A stretch of 64,000 nt of DNA from an uncultured Paracoccaceae bacterium. GTDB lineage: Bacteria; Pseudomonadota; Alphaproteobacteria; Rhodobacterales; Rhodobacteraceae. Under the pieces are notes generated by a model, which saw only the letters and a program-made list of their open reading frames with translations, searched no databases and was not told where the DNA came from. Position 1 is the first letter of the stretch. The number at the start of each line of letters is the position of its first letter. A program made the position numbers and the translations under genes. The stretch is taken from positions 124,001 through 188,000 of the forward strand of contig CANMKB010000004.1 in the NCBI GenBank assembly GCA_947498415.1, written 5' to 3'. Positions 16,570 to 26,108 of the stretch are shown piece after piece.

Positions 16570-18255
16570 TTAAACTTCGTCTGGGAAGTGTTTGATCGTG
16601 AGGCGGATCGGGTTTGGCGCCGCCTGCCCCAAGCCACAGATCGAGGCATCGACCATCGCTTGTGACAGCTCTTCGAGCAGCCCTTGATCCCACTTATCAC
16701 GGCTCATCAGCTTCACTGCTTTTTCACAGCCCACGCGGCAAGGCGTACATTGGCCACAGCTTTCATCTTCGAAAAAGCGCAACATATTCAGGGCGGCCTG
16801 TTTGGCACTGTCTTTGTCAGACAGAACAACCACAGCTGCAGAGCCGATAAATGTGCCCAGCGGCTGCAACGTGTCGAAATCGAGTGGCACGTCATTGATT
16901 GACGCGGGCAGCAGACCAGAGGATGGGCCACCGGGCTGATAGGCCTTAAAGCGATGACCTTCAAGCATTCCGCCACAGGCTTCGATAATGTCGGTGATCG
17001 TGGAACCTGCAGGCAGCAAATGCACACCCGGATTTTTCACGCGACCTGACACCGAGTATGACCGCAGCCCTTTGCGACCATTTTTTTCAACGCTGTTCAG
17101 GCACTGCGGCCCTTCACGATTGATTTTGCAGACCCAATAAAGTGTTTCTACATTGTGCACGAGCGTTGGCTGACCAAAAATGCCCACTTGCGCCACAAAA
17201 GGCGGACGATGACGCGGCTCACCACGTTTGCCTTCGATGGATTCGATCATCGCGGATTCTTCACCGCAAATATAGGCGCCTGCGCCGCGGCGCAGATCTA
17301 TATAGCCTGGGTCCACGATCCCTGCATCTTCCAAGGCCTTGATTTCGCGTCGTAGAATTTCCAGCACAGCCGGATATTCATCGCGCATGTAAATAAAGGC
17401 CTTTTCCGCCTCGACCACCCAAGCGGCTATCAACATGCCTTCGAGGAACACATGCGGAGTCCGCTCTAGGTAGTAGCGGTCTTTAAAGGTGCCCGGCTCG
17501 CCTTCATCGCCGTTCACAGCAAGATAGCGTGGCCCTTCATTGGCCCGAACGAAGCCCCATTTTGTACCAGACGGGAAGCCCGCGCCACCAAGACCGCGCA
17601 ACCCAGCCTCTTTGACTTTTTCTTGAACCGCCTCCCAATCGCCATTGGCGCGTAGATCTTTCAGCGTGGCATAGCCACCTTCAGCGGCATAGGTTTCAAA
17701 GGTCTCATAGGTTGGGATATGTGTATGCGTATCATCCGCCGCGATCGCCGCCTGAACTTTTTCAGGGGTCGCATGGTCAATGTGGTTGTGGCCGATTTCC
17801 AAAACTGGCGCGGTATCACAGCGGCCCATGCAAGGGGCCCGTACAACGCGAACCTCTTCGGGGTTCAGCCCATCTTCCAAGGCTTTTTGCAACTGCTCTG
17901 CACCTGCAAGCTCGCATGACAAAGAATCACATACGCGAATTGTCAATGCAGGCGGAGGTGTCTCGCCTTCTTTGACCACATCAAAATGCGCGTAAAAGCT
18001 TGCAACTTCATAGATTTCAGCCTGACCCGTGCGCAGCTCTTCTGCAAGGGCGCGGATGTGGGCCGCAGACAAATGTCCATATTTATCTTGGATCAGATGT
18101 AGGAATTCGATCAGCAAATCGCGGTTGCGCGGGCGGTCTCCAAGCAAGTCCAAGACCTCGGCATGGGCCTGATCGTCAAGCTGACGCCCTTTCGGGGTGT
18201 GACGCCCCTTGCCTTTGCCGGATTTCCATACGCCTTTGCGTTCGTCGAGTGCCAT
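16570..18255 (-). CDS. NuoE-NuoF fusion: NAD-dependent dehydrogenase beta subunit (formate dehydrogenase-like)
   Basis: A 561-residue fusion. Residues about 25-185 are NuoE-like with [2Fe-2S] ligands C109, C114 (CDSLSC) and C142, C146 (CMGRC). Residues about 190-560 are NuoF-like with the FMN/NADH region GLRGLGGAGFPSGTKW and GDEGEPGT, and the [4Fe-4S] motif CGQCTPCRVGC. This architecture matches FdsG-FdsB-type diaphorase subunits of soluble NAD-dependent formate dehydrogenases, or related hydrogenase modules. The catalytic molybdenum subunit is not in the window, so the partner is uncertain. It is divergent from the AlkB-like gene. Confidence 0.85.
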   Translation of the reverse strand: MALDERKGVWKSGKGKGRHTPKGRQLDDQAHAEVLDLLGDRPRNRDLLIEFLHLIQDKYGHLSAAHIRALAEELRTGQAEIYEVASFYAHFDVVKEGETPPPALTIRVCDSLSCELAGAEQLQKALEDGLNPEEVRVVRAPCMGRCDTAPVLEIGHNHIDHATPEKVQAAIAADDTHTHIPTYETFETYAAEGGYATLKDLRANGDWEAVQEKVKEAGLRGLGGAGFPSGTKWGFVRANEGPRYLAVNGDEGEPGTFKDRYYLERTPHVFLEGMLIAAWVVEAEKAFIYMRDEYPAVLEILRREIKALEDAGIVDPGYIDLRRGAGAYICGEESAMIESIEGKRGEPRHRPPFVAQVGIFGQPTLVHNVETLYWVCKINREGPQCLNSVEKNGRKGLRSYSVSGRVKNPGVHLLPAGSTITDIIEACGGMLEGHRFKAYQPGGPSSGLLPASINDVPLDFDTLQPLGTFIGSAAVVVLSDKDSAKQAALNMLRFFEDESCGQCTPCRVGCEKAVKLMSRDKWDQGLLEELSQAMVDASICGLGQAAPNPIRLTIKHFPDEV

Positions 18256-18441
18256 CTGGGTTCCCTAACGTGTAATGTACGCCAGAGTATACGCATACCA
18301 TCCGGCAGCGAAGGCGGAAAATGCGACATCTGTTGGGCAAAAAACGCGGCTTTTCCCCGTGACAGCCATCAGTGTGTCGCAATATTTCCTAAATGCCCTA
18401 TTAGTTTCCTTGGGACGCGTACCCAATCGGAGAATGACCCT

Positions 18442-19476
18442 ATGTTGTGGTTCAACTTAGCCACCGCAGTTCCTGTTTTGCTACTGTTCCTCGCCAGTTT
18501 TTTGGGCGGGGTCTGGGCGATTGGTGCTCTTGCTTATCTAACCGTGTTTGTTTTTACGCTGGATCGCCTGATTGAAGGCGCAGCTGCACGATCCAATTCA
18601 GATGGAGAGTTTCCTGCTGGCGAACCGCTTTCCGTCTTTTTGGGCATTTCCCATCTGATCTTGATCGTTGTGTCCATTCTCGCCTTAACGGGTCAAACCG
18701 GGCTTGTTTGGTGGGAAATCGGCATATGTTTTATTGTTTTTGGTCAGTATTTTGGCCAGGTATCCAATGCCAATGCACATGAATTGATCCATCACGCCAA
18801 TCGCTGGATGAATCGCCTTGGTGTTGCGGTTTATTCTTCGATGATGTTTGGCCACCACGCATCTGCACACACCAAAGTTCATCATGTGTATGTGGGCAGC
18901 CATCGCGACCCAAATACCGCCCATTTTGGTGAGAGCATCTATCGGTTTTGGCCACGCGCTTGGCTAGGGTCTTTCATGCGTGGGCTTGAGGCCGAAACTA
19001 AACTGCGCGAACGTGCTAAGACACCTAAACCCAAATGGACACATCCCTATGTGGTCTACGCGGCTTGGTCGACGGTTTCGCTGATTGTGGCGATGTTGAT
19101 TGCAGGCTGGCTTGGCCTAATTGCACTGCTGGGTGTCAGCTTATATGCCACCATGCAGCACCTCGCGAGTGACTATATCCAACACTACGGAATGCGCCGT
19201 CGCATGCTGGCAAATGGTAAGTTTGAGCCGGTTGGCCCCAAACACAGCTGGAATTCGCCGCATACATTTTCATCTGCAATGATGATGAATGTGCCTCGCC
19301 ATTCAGACCACCATATGAATCCGGCACGCAAATTTACCGAACTACGGCTCGACGAAGACACCATGCCGATGTTGCCAAAATCCATTCCGGTGATGGGAAT
19401 CATTTCACTGGTTCCGCCGTTGTGGCGACACATGATGGACGACCGCGTGCGCGAAGCAACAGGAATACAGTATTAA
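18442..19476 (+). CDS. AlkB-like membrane di-iron alkane 1-monooxygenase
   Basis: A 344-residue membrane protein with about six hydrophobic segments and the histidine boxes of the AlkB/fatty-acid hydroxylase superfamily: NAHELIHH, HTKVHHVYVG and NVPRHSDHH. AlkB hydroxylates terminal carbons of alkanes using electrons from rubredoxin; no rubredoxin is encoded nearby and the protein is shorter than classic AlkB (about 400 residues). A hydroxylase acting on another hydrophobic substrate remains possible. The ATG at 18442 is used; the frame extends upstream across the divergent promoter without conservation. Confidence 0.82.
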   Translation: MLWFNLATAVPVLLLFLASFLGGVWAIGALAYLTVFVFTLDRLIEGAAARSNSDGEFPAGEPLSVFLGISHLILIVVSILALTGQTGLVWWEIGICFIVFGQYFGQVSNANAHELIHHANRWMNRLGVAVYSSMMFGHHASAHTKVHHVYVGSHRDPNTAHFGESIYRFWPRAWLGSFMRGLEAETKLRERAKTPKPKWTHPYVVYAAWSTVSLIVAMLIAGWLGLIALLGVSLYATMQHLASDYIQHYGMRRRMLANGKFEPVGPKHSWNSPHTFSSAMMMNVPRHSDHHMNPARKFTELRLDEDTMPMLPKSIPVMGIISLVPPLWRHMMDDRVREATGIQY

Positions 19477-19665
19477 CCGGTTTCGGCCCTGACCGGACGT
19501 TGGGCGAGGCTCATGTTGCCTTGCTACGGATCACCAATCCAAACAATCGCCAATAGAACAATAAACATCCGCCGGTGGAGCGCTTTGCAGACAATGCCGA
19601 CGGATGGTTAATCGCCGCTGTTCCTCCGCTTATTCCGTTGCCAATCTGGATTTGCCCTTTTGTGG

Positions 19666-19857
19666 TTAGACATAACGCTTTGGCAAATTGTTAAGCCCAA
19701 TCCCATTGTCTGCGACAGTTATTTGCAATCCAATCGGCACGCCCCCCTGAGACACGTCAACTCGAGGTATGCGGGCGGGTGCACGAAACTTAGTTGCGTT
19801 GGGCAAAAGGTTTTGAAACAGCACGTGCGGCTTCACTCCGCTACTCTTGATCGACAC
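19666..19857 (-). pseudogene. Decayed sensor histidine kinase fragment (ATPase domain)
   Basis: A 60-codon minus-strand frame reads VLFQNLLPNATKFRAP, then RIPRVDVS and ITVADNGIGL. This is the order of the N-box and G1 region of a HATPase_c domain (typically 'LFQNLIGNALKFR...PRIEVS...VxDNGIGI'). The frame stops soon after, and no intact HisKA domain, start region or G2 box follows. Weak echoes in other frames (VGIVCKAL below, LFNPAGRQLLAV above) suggest frameshifts over about 19500-19930. The remainder of the 457-base gap holds nothing else recognisable. Confidence 0.55.
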
Positions 19858-19933
19858 CTTTCAACGAGGCTGGAACGGCCAAAAGCTGCCGTCCCGCTGG
19901 ATTAAACAGCGCGATTTTGGCAGCATAGCATTT

Positions 19934-20341
19934 ATGAGATATGTCTTAGCATCCATTACTCTAGCGATTTCAGTGGTTAGTGGTGCACCCGCCACCGCGC
20001 AATCTGCCCTGACCGCCGAAGAATTCAACGCCTACACCCAAGGTAAGACGCTGTTTTACGCTGCCGATGGGCAGCGATATGGCGCTGAAACATATCTTCG
20101 TAACAATCGCGTCCGTTGGTCGTTTTTGGATGGGGAATGCCAAAATGGTCGCTGGTATCAACAACAAGAACAGATTTGTTTTGTCTACGACAATTCTGCA
20201 AACCCATCTTGCTGGACATTTTACTTAGAAAACAACGGCCTGAGCGCCAGGTTTGATAGCCCAGACCAAGAGAACGTGCTGTATGAAATCCAAGGCAGCG
20301 ATGATGAATTGATCTGCCTTGGCCCAGAGGTGGGCGCCTAG
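19934..20341 (+). CDS. Small secreted hypothetical protein
   Basis: A 135-residue protein with a signal peptide (cleavage probably after PATAQ, near residue 23). The mature part has four cysteines (GECQNG, QICFVYD, PSCWTFY, LICLGPE) and aromatic residues, suggesting a compact disulfide-bonded domain. EEFNAYTQGKTLFYAADGQRYGAE resembles small secreted proteins common in Rhodobacterales, but no named family was recognised. The ATG at 19934 is chosen because the signal peptide begins there. Its stop interlocks with that of xseA. Confidence 0.75.
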   Translation: MRYVLASITLAISVVSGAPATAQSALTAEEFNAYTQGKTLFYAADGQRYGAETYLRNNRVRWSFLDGECQNGRWYQQQEQICFVYDNSANPSCWTFYLENNGLSARFDSPDQENVLYEIQGSDDELICLGPEVGA

Positions 20342-21831
20342 AACAAGCTGCCCTGATCCTTTGACGCGGCTTTGGGCTTTGTCGATTTCTTGGCTACCGA
20401 GGTCACTTCTTCGCCGACCTTATGGCGCCCATCCGCGAATTGGATCTCAAGTGCATCTGTTTTAGCCGCAACTTTCGCGGTTTTCACCACGGTATCGCCA
20501 TCCCAAACAACCGCATATCCTCGCTCAAGCGTAGCCTCATAGCCCAAGGTCTGACGCAGGCGCTCAAGCCCATCAAGCTTTGTGGTCCATGATGTCATCT
20601 GCGCATCAGCGGCAGATTTGAACCGTTGGTTCAGGCTCGCAAGACGTTCTTTTTTGCGTTCGATGTCACGTTCAATAGGCCGCACGGTCAGGCGGTCGGC
20701 ACGTCTGCCCAATTCACTACGCTTGCCCTCGACCATGCGACGCAAGCTGGATGGGCGCAGCCCCGCAGAGGTTTCAGACAATTTCAAACGACGCGTATCA
20801 ACCGTATTGCGCAGGGCACGCGGTAGCGAATCCCCTGCCCGATCCAACCTTTGGCGCGGCGTTTCAAGCAGGGTTTCCGCCCGTGGCATCGCCCGCGCCA
20901 AATCCCGCAGTCGCTGACCGCGTTGGGAGACCCCTTGCTGCAAGGCCCGCGTCATGCGTGCGCCCTGCTCATCGACCCAGGCCAACAACTCCATGCGCAC
21001 TGGCACCGCGAGTTCCGCCGCTGCGGTTGGCGTTGGTGCCCGTTGATCAGACGCAAAATCGATCAGGGTGGTATCCGTTTCATGCCCTACGGCCGAGATC
21101 AATGGAATGTCCGAGGCCGCAGCCGCCCGCACCACGATCTCTTCGTTAAAGCCCCAAAGGTCTTCGACAGACCCGCCGCCCCGGGCCACGATGATCAAAT
21201 CAGGGCGCGGCAAGGCGCCTCCGGGCGTCAGTTCGTTAAACCCTTGGATGCCTCGCGCAACTTCTGGTGCGCATTTTTCACCCTGAACGGCAACAGGCCA
21301 AATCAAAACTTTACGCGGAAAACGATCGCGTAGCCGATGCAGAATATCGCGGATCACTGCCCCCGACGGTGACGTGACAACCCCGATCACCGAAGGCAAT
21401 GTCGGAATAGGCTTTTTGCGCGCCGTATCAAACAAACCCTCTGCCGAAAGCTGCGCTTTGCGTTTTTCCAGCATTGCCATCAAGGCGCCCACACCCGCGG
21501 GTTTCATGCTTTCGATGACAATCTGATATTTGCTTTGCCCACCAAAGGTGGTGATCCGACCCGTTGCGACCACCTCCATCCCCTCTTCGGGACGCATTGG
21601 TAATTTCGACGCAACACCTTTCCACATCACCCCAGCGATGACTGACTTGTCATCTTTGAGGTCCAAATAGACGTGTCCAGAGCGCGGAAAACTGACCCGC
21701 CCAATCTCGGCGCGAATCCTGACGTGGCTAAAATTTCCCTCGATTACCTTTTTAATCGCGCCAGAAAGCTCGGAAACCGAAAATTCCGGGGCGTTTTCGC
21801 CTTCTCGTGGGTCATCGAACAGATCAGACAT
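20338..21831 (-). CDS. xseA: Exodeoxyribonuclease VII large subunit
   Basis: A 497-residue protein. An N-terminal OB-fold (about 12-110: FSVSELSGAIKKVIE, GHVYLDLKDD) precedes the catalytic region with GVVTSPSGAVIRDI, DLIIVARGGGSVEDLW and SAVGHETDTTLIDFASDQRAPTP split across the domain, followed by a long coiled region. ExoVII degrades single-stranded DNA with the small subunit XseB, which is not in the window. The start at 21831 is followed at once by the conserved N-terminus; the upstream extension overlaps the purD promoter. Confidence 0.96.
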   Translation of the reverse strand: MSDLFDDPREGENAPEFSVSELSGAIKKVIEGNFSHVRIRAEIGRVSFPRSGHVYLDLKDDKSVIAGVMWKGVASKLPMRPEEGMEVVATGRITTFGGQSKYQIVIESMKPAGVGALMAMLEKRKAQLSAEGLFDTARKKPIPTLPSVIGVVTSPSGAVIRDILHRLRDRFPRKVLIWPVAVQGEKCAPEVARGIQGFNELTPGGALPRPDLIIVARGGGSVEDLWGFNEEIVVRAAAASDIPLISAVGHETDTTLIDFASDQRAPTPTAAAELAVPVRMELLAWVDEQGARMTRALQQGVSQRGQRLRDLARAMPRAETLLETPRQRLDRAGDSLPRALRNTVDTRRLKLSETSAGLRPSSLRRMVEGKRSELGRRADRLTVRPIERDIERKKERLASLNQRFKSAADAQMTSWTTKLDGLERLRQTLGYEATLERGYAVVWDGDTVVKTAKVAAKTDALEIQFADGRHKVGEEVTSVAKKSTKPKAASKDQGSLF

Positions 21832-21904
21832 CCTGCCTCGCTTGATTGCTGCGTCTGGCCAGAATAGAACGCCCTCAACTAAAGGCCAAGCGGAAGGGCA
21901 CCTG

Positions 21905-23170
21905 ATGAACATTCTTATTCTCGGCAGCGGTGGACGGGAACACGCGCTGACATGGGCGGTTAAGCAAAACCCTAAATGTGATCGCCTGATCGTGGCCCCT
22001 GGAAACGCGGGGATCGCCCAAATCGCGGAATGCGCTTCGCTCGATATCGAAGACGGTGGCGCCGTTGCGACATTCGCTCAGGAAAACGCGATTGATTTTG
22101 TCATCATCGGCCCAGAGGCCCCGCTCGCCAAAGGCGTTGCAGACCGTCTGCGTGACGCAGGCTTGTTGGTCTTTGGCCCATCCGAAGGAGCGGCACGTCT
22201 AGAGGCGTCGAAATCTTTCACCAAAGAAATCTGTGACGCGGCACAAGCCCCAACTGCGGGCTATGGCCATTTCACAGACGCCGAAGCCGCCAAAGCCCAT
22301 ATCCGCAAAAATGGCGCACCGATTGTTGTCAAAGCAGACGGCCTTGCCGCAGGCAAAGGCGTCATCGTGGCCATGCAAGAGCAAGAAGCGCTGGATGCCA
22401 TCGACGACATGTTTGATGGTGCCTTTGGCGGTGCCGGTGCTGAGGTGGTCATCGAAGAATTTATGGAAGGCGAAGAAGCCTCACTTTTCGTGCTGGTGGA
22501 TGGCCAAGAAGTTCTGTCAATCGGAACAGCACAAGATCACAAACGTGTGGGCGAAGGCGACACCGGCCCTAACACAGGTGGCATGGGGGCCTATTCTCCG
22601 GCGCCTGTGTTGTCTGCTGAAATTGAACAAAAGGCGATGGATGAGATCGTCAAACCTACTATGGCAGAGATGGTCAAACGCGGAGTTCCCTTTCAGGGCA
22701 TACTGTATGCAGGCCTAATGATCAAAGACGGCCAACCGCGCCTTGTTGAATATAACGTACGCTTTGGTGATCCTGAATGTCAGGTGCTGATGATGCGTCT
22801 GGGCGCACAAGCGCTAGATCTGATGCAAGCTGCCGCCGAGGGCCGTTTGGCTGATGCGAAAGTCAACTGGGCCAACGACCATGCAATCACTGTTGTGATG
22901 GCGGCCAATGGCTATCCGGGGTCATATAAAAAGGGCACCGTGATCGGCAATCTTCAGGCTCAGCCCGAAGACAGCTCGAACATGGTGTTCCATGCAGGCA
23001 CCAAAGCCGAAGATGGCAAAGTGCTGGCAACCGGAGGTCGCGTACTAAACGTCACCGCGCGGGGGGATAGCCTGAAAGAAGCTCGTGATCGCGCCTATGC
23101 GATGGTCGAAAACATTGATTGGCCTGATGGTTTCTACCGCGGCGACATTGGCTGGCGGGCGCTTGATTGA
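21905..23170 (+). CDS. purD: Phosphoribosylamine-glycine ligase
   Basis: A 421-residue ATP-grasp enzyme catalysing the second step of purine synthesis. Motifs: ILGSGGREHAL at the N-terminus, IIGPEAPLAKG, the ATP-binding VVKADGLAAGKGV, and the signature RFGDPECQ. Length is standard. The start at 21905 has a GAAGGG nearby upstream and matches the family N-terminus. It is divergent from xseA with 73 bases between starts and is followed by its own terminator. Confidence 0.98.
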   Translation: MNILILGSGGREHALTWAVKQNPKCDRLIVAPGNAGIAQIAECASLDIEDGGAVATFAQENAIDFVIIGPEAPLAKGVADRLRDAGLLVFGPSEGAARLEASKSFTKEICDAAQAPTAGYGHFTDAEAAKAHIRKNGAPIVVKADGLAAGKGVIVAMQEQEALDAIDDMFDGAFGGAGAEVVIEEFMEGEEASLFVLVDGQEVLSIGTAQDHKRVGEGDTGPNTGGMGAYSPAPVLSAEIEQKAMDEIVKPTMAEMVKRGVPFQGILYAGLMIKDGQPRLVEYNVRFGDPECQVLMMRLGAQALDLMQAAAEGRLADAKVNWANDHAITVVMAANGYPGSYKKGTVIGNLQAQPEDSSNMVFHAGTKAEDGKVLATGGRVLNVTARGDSLKEARDRAYAMVENIDWPDGFYRGDIGWRALD

Positions 23171-23196
23171 TCCCATCCGCATCATTTGTTGAGGAA

Positions 23197-23220
23197 AGGC
23201 GACCTTCGGGTCGTCTTTTT
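23197..23220 (+). terminator. Intrinsic terminator after purD
   Basis: AGGCGACC, loop TTCG, GGTCGTCT, then T5. The stable UUCG tetraloop and T-run make a convincing terminator. Confidence 0.9.
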
Positions 23221-23318
23221 GCAGTTCGCGCCGATTTTTTGGAGATTCATGACGCCTTCTGCTTTGCCCAGCCGGCCACGTCCGTCTAATCGATAAGAGA
23301 TTGATGTGAGGACAGACC

Positions 23319-24200
23319 ATGATCATCCGCGAAAAGCCAAGCCTATTTCAATTGCTCTTTGCCATGCGTGGCTCTGTGCTGCCTCGGATTATGCCTCGGA
23401 TTTTGGGTGTCAGTGGCATCGCTGCTGCGCTTGTGGCAATTGAACGCCACTTGCCGGGCCTTCCTCATACAAATGCAGCACCATTTGCAGTGTTTGGCAT
23501 TGCCCTGTCTCTCTTTCTTGGGTTCCGCAACAATGCGGCCTACGAAAGATGGTGGGAGGGCCGGCAACTATGGGGACAGCTGGTGGCCGATATGCGCAGC
23601 CTGGCACGTGATATTCATATGTTTGTCCCGCAAGTGTCCCACCGCCACAAAGCGTTGCGAACTGCGATGGCGTTTTTACACCTGCACCGCGCAAACCTGC
23701 GCGGCTTGCAGAAAGATCCAAAAGCGCTTGAATGGTCTGAAACCGATTACAGCAATGCAGCGCACCCGCCGTGCGCCGCATTGAATGATCTGACAAGTCA
23801 GGTCTCGGAAACCGCAGAGGATGGGTTCGCTCGCAAAGCTCTGTCAGAGCGGATCGCTGCCTTGGCCTTGTCACAGGCAGGATGTGAACGCATCGCCACC
23901 ACCCCTTTGCCCTACGTCTATTCCCTGCTCGTGTTCCGCACGACCTATCTATACTGCCTGATGCTACCGCTTGGTCTTGTGGATAGCGCTGGATGGATGA
24001 CGCCTTTTTTCGTGGCCGTTGTGGCCTATGTGTTTTTCGGGCTGGCCGAAGTCACCGAAGAACTGTCTGAGCCCTTTGGGGAAACGGTCAATGGATTACC
24101 GCTTGATGCGATGTGCCGCACAATCGAAATCTCGATCGCGCCGCACCTCGATATTCCGGCCCCTGCACCCCTCAAGCCGGTTAATTATTACCTCAGTTGA
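23319..24200 (+). CDS. Bestrophin-family anion channel-like protein (UPF0187)
   Basis: A 293-residue membrane protein with the bacterial bestrophin pattern: PFAVFGIALSLFLGFRNNAAYERWWEGRQLWG (given here only as the region near residues 56-87), a conserved RWWEGR motif, and PLPYVYSLLVFRTTYLYCLMLP split near residue 200, ending with the FG(L/E)..EELSEPFG segment near residue 245. Prokaryotic homologues form pentameric ion channels. Its last eight bases overlap the end of the convergent FG-GAP gene. Confidence 0.9.
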   Translation: MIIREKPSLFQLLFAMRGSVLPRIMPRILGVSGIAAALVAIERHLPGLPHTNAAPFAVFGIALSLFLGFRNNAAYERWWEGRQLWGQLVADMRSLARDIHMFVPQVSHRHKALRTAMAFLHLHRANLRGLQKDPKALEWSETDYSNAAHPPCAALNDLTSQVSETAEDGFARKALSERIAALALSQAGCERIATTPLPYVYSLLVFRTTYLYCLMLPLGLVDSAGWMTPFFVAVVAYVFFGLAEVTEELSEPFGETVNGLPLDAMCRTIEISIAPHLDIPAPAPLKPVNYYLS

Positions 24201-24977
24201 TAGGCGAGCAGGCCATCGCGGCAGAGAAACTCGCTTGGCCTTTAAACGGGCCAATGTTGCGAGACGCGATTTGCCCATTGCTAAATGTACTTGAAACCAC
24301 ATTTCGCCACTGCGCATCTGCTGTGATCAATTCGGGGCCTTGCCCGCAGTCACGCAGACCGCCCGAGATAAAGTCCTCACCAATGCGGTGATTGGTTAAT
24401 CCGCCTTCTGCGCCGACCTCGACCAGCTGGCCCTCGTCAAAACGCCAAACACGCAAGGTTTTCGCCAAATGCGGACGGTCGATATAGGCGACTTCCATAT
24501 GGCCATCCCCATCCAAATCCGCAGCCCCAATCGGGGCAAGCCAACGGTTTGTACGGCCAATATGAGGGGTCGCGGTCACAAGGCCACCTTCATCATAGAT
24601 CGAAAGTCGTGCGCCGCCGGATTGGCTGCTTTCCACAACGACAACTTCAAAATCACCATCGCGATCCATGTCAGCCAAACGGGGTTCAAGATCTTCGAAC
24701 ACACGATCCTTGGGTAAAACCAAACGCAGGCGTTTGCCGGTTTTTAGCGTTATTTCTAACGTGCCCCATTCAATGGCATCGCCCAACACACCATGGGCAT
24801 AGCGCGTGGTCGGGTCATCAAATTTGGCGGCCACAATATCCGCCGCTGCAGAAGAGGCAGAAAGTGCAGCAACCACCGCAAAAGACAGGCGGTTCACCTG
24901 CCCTGCGCGGCGGATAATAGCTTGCCCTTGGCGCAACGACAGACGCCGCGCCTTTTTAAAGATCGCGGCGCCCCACA

Positions 24978-24978
<1 letters not shown>
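24193..24978 (-). CDS. FG-GAP/VCBS repeat exported protein
   Basis: A 261-residue protein with an unusually long basic n-region before a hydrophobic stretch (LSFAVVAALSASSAAA, about 31-46), consistent with export. Two calcium-binding-type repeats are evident: LADMDRDGDFEVVVVE and GAADLDGDGHMEVAYID, as in integrin-like beta-propellers. Function is unknown. Its ATG shares a base with the ferredoxin stop (TAATG), so the two are translationally coupled, an odd pairing of an exported propeller with a cytosolic redox protein. Confidence 0.8.
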
Positions 24979-25469
<491 letters not shown>

Positions 25470-25506
25470 CTACAGAGAATAAAAGAGCGTAAAGCCGAGG
25501 CCGAGC

Positions 25507-26052
25507 ATGAACTGTCGCATAGCATCTATTCCAGCCTTGCTGTTGGCCTTGGCGTCCTGTGAAACAGGGCTGCCCAGCGTGTCCGACATCGGAGCCTTTC
25601 GTGAGGCGGATGTTGTGTTACGCCACGAACAGGGCCCTCCCGGAGCGGCCCCAGGCACATGCTGGGGCAAGGAAGTCTCTCCTGCAGCCTTCGAAACCGT
25701 GACCGAACAATTCCTGGTTCAACCTGCACAGATCATGGCAGACGGAACGGTTGTATCACCGGGCATTTATCGCACAGAAACTGTTCAGCGCGTCGTGCGC
25801 GAGCGCAAAGAAACATGGTTTGAAACCCCATGCCCTGAAACCATGACCGAAGATTTCATTCTATCGGTCCAGCGGGCTTTGAATGTCCGGGGCGTGTATC
25901 GCGGGGCATTAACGGGGCGGATGGATGCCAGAACCCGTGCCGCCATTCGGAAATTTCAAAAACCGCAGGGGCTGAAAACGAGCCTTCTGACACTTGAAAG
26001 CGGACGCCAGCTTGGATTGATCGCTGTGGAGCGAGACCCGGTCGACCAATAA
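25507..26052 (+). CDS. Peptidoglycan-binding lipoprotein
   Basis: A 181-residue predicted lipoprotein (lipobox LASC, cysteine near residue 18). The C-terminal domain (about 117-172: EDFILSVQRALNVRGVYRGALTGRMDARTRAAIRKFQ in two parts) is a PG_binding_1 fold with the usual ALN...G...G..D..TR.AI..FQ spacing. It would tether the outer or inner membrane to the murein. The middle region (PGAAPGTCWGKEVSP...TVTEQFLVQP) is common in Rhodobacterales proteins of this type. Confidence 0.8.
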   Translation: MNCRIASIPALLLALASCETGLPSVSDIGAFREADVVLRHEQGPPGAAPGTCWGKEVSPAAFETVTEQFLVQPAQIMADGTVVSPGIYRTETVQRVVRERKETWFETPCPETMTEDFILSVQRALNVRGVYRGALTGRMDARTRAAIRKFQKPQGLKTSLLTLESGRQLGLIAVERDPVDQ

Positions 26053-26080
26053 AAAAGGCGCTCTGCTGAGCGCCTTTTCT
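26051..26080. terminator. Bidirectional intrinsic terminator between the lipoprotein gene and degP
   Basis: AGGCGCTC, loop TGCT, GAGCGCCT with A-runs and T-runs on both sides. It overlaps the last bases of the plus-strand stop codon and lies 29 bases beyond the degP stop. Its stem is almost the same as that of the ppaC terminator at 4144-4173. Confidence 0.9.
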
Positions 26081-26108
26081 ACGATTGATTAAGCCTCTTC
26101 AAAGCTTG

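Noticed and set aside
19660..19905. Plus-strand 81-residue frame in the gap after the AlkB-like gene
   Set aside because: It lies opposite the kinase remnant, which has the clearer protein similarity, and has no start signal.
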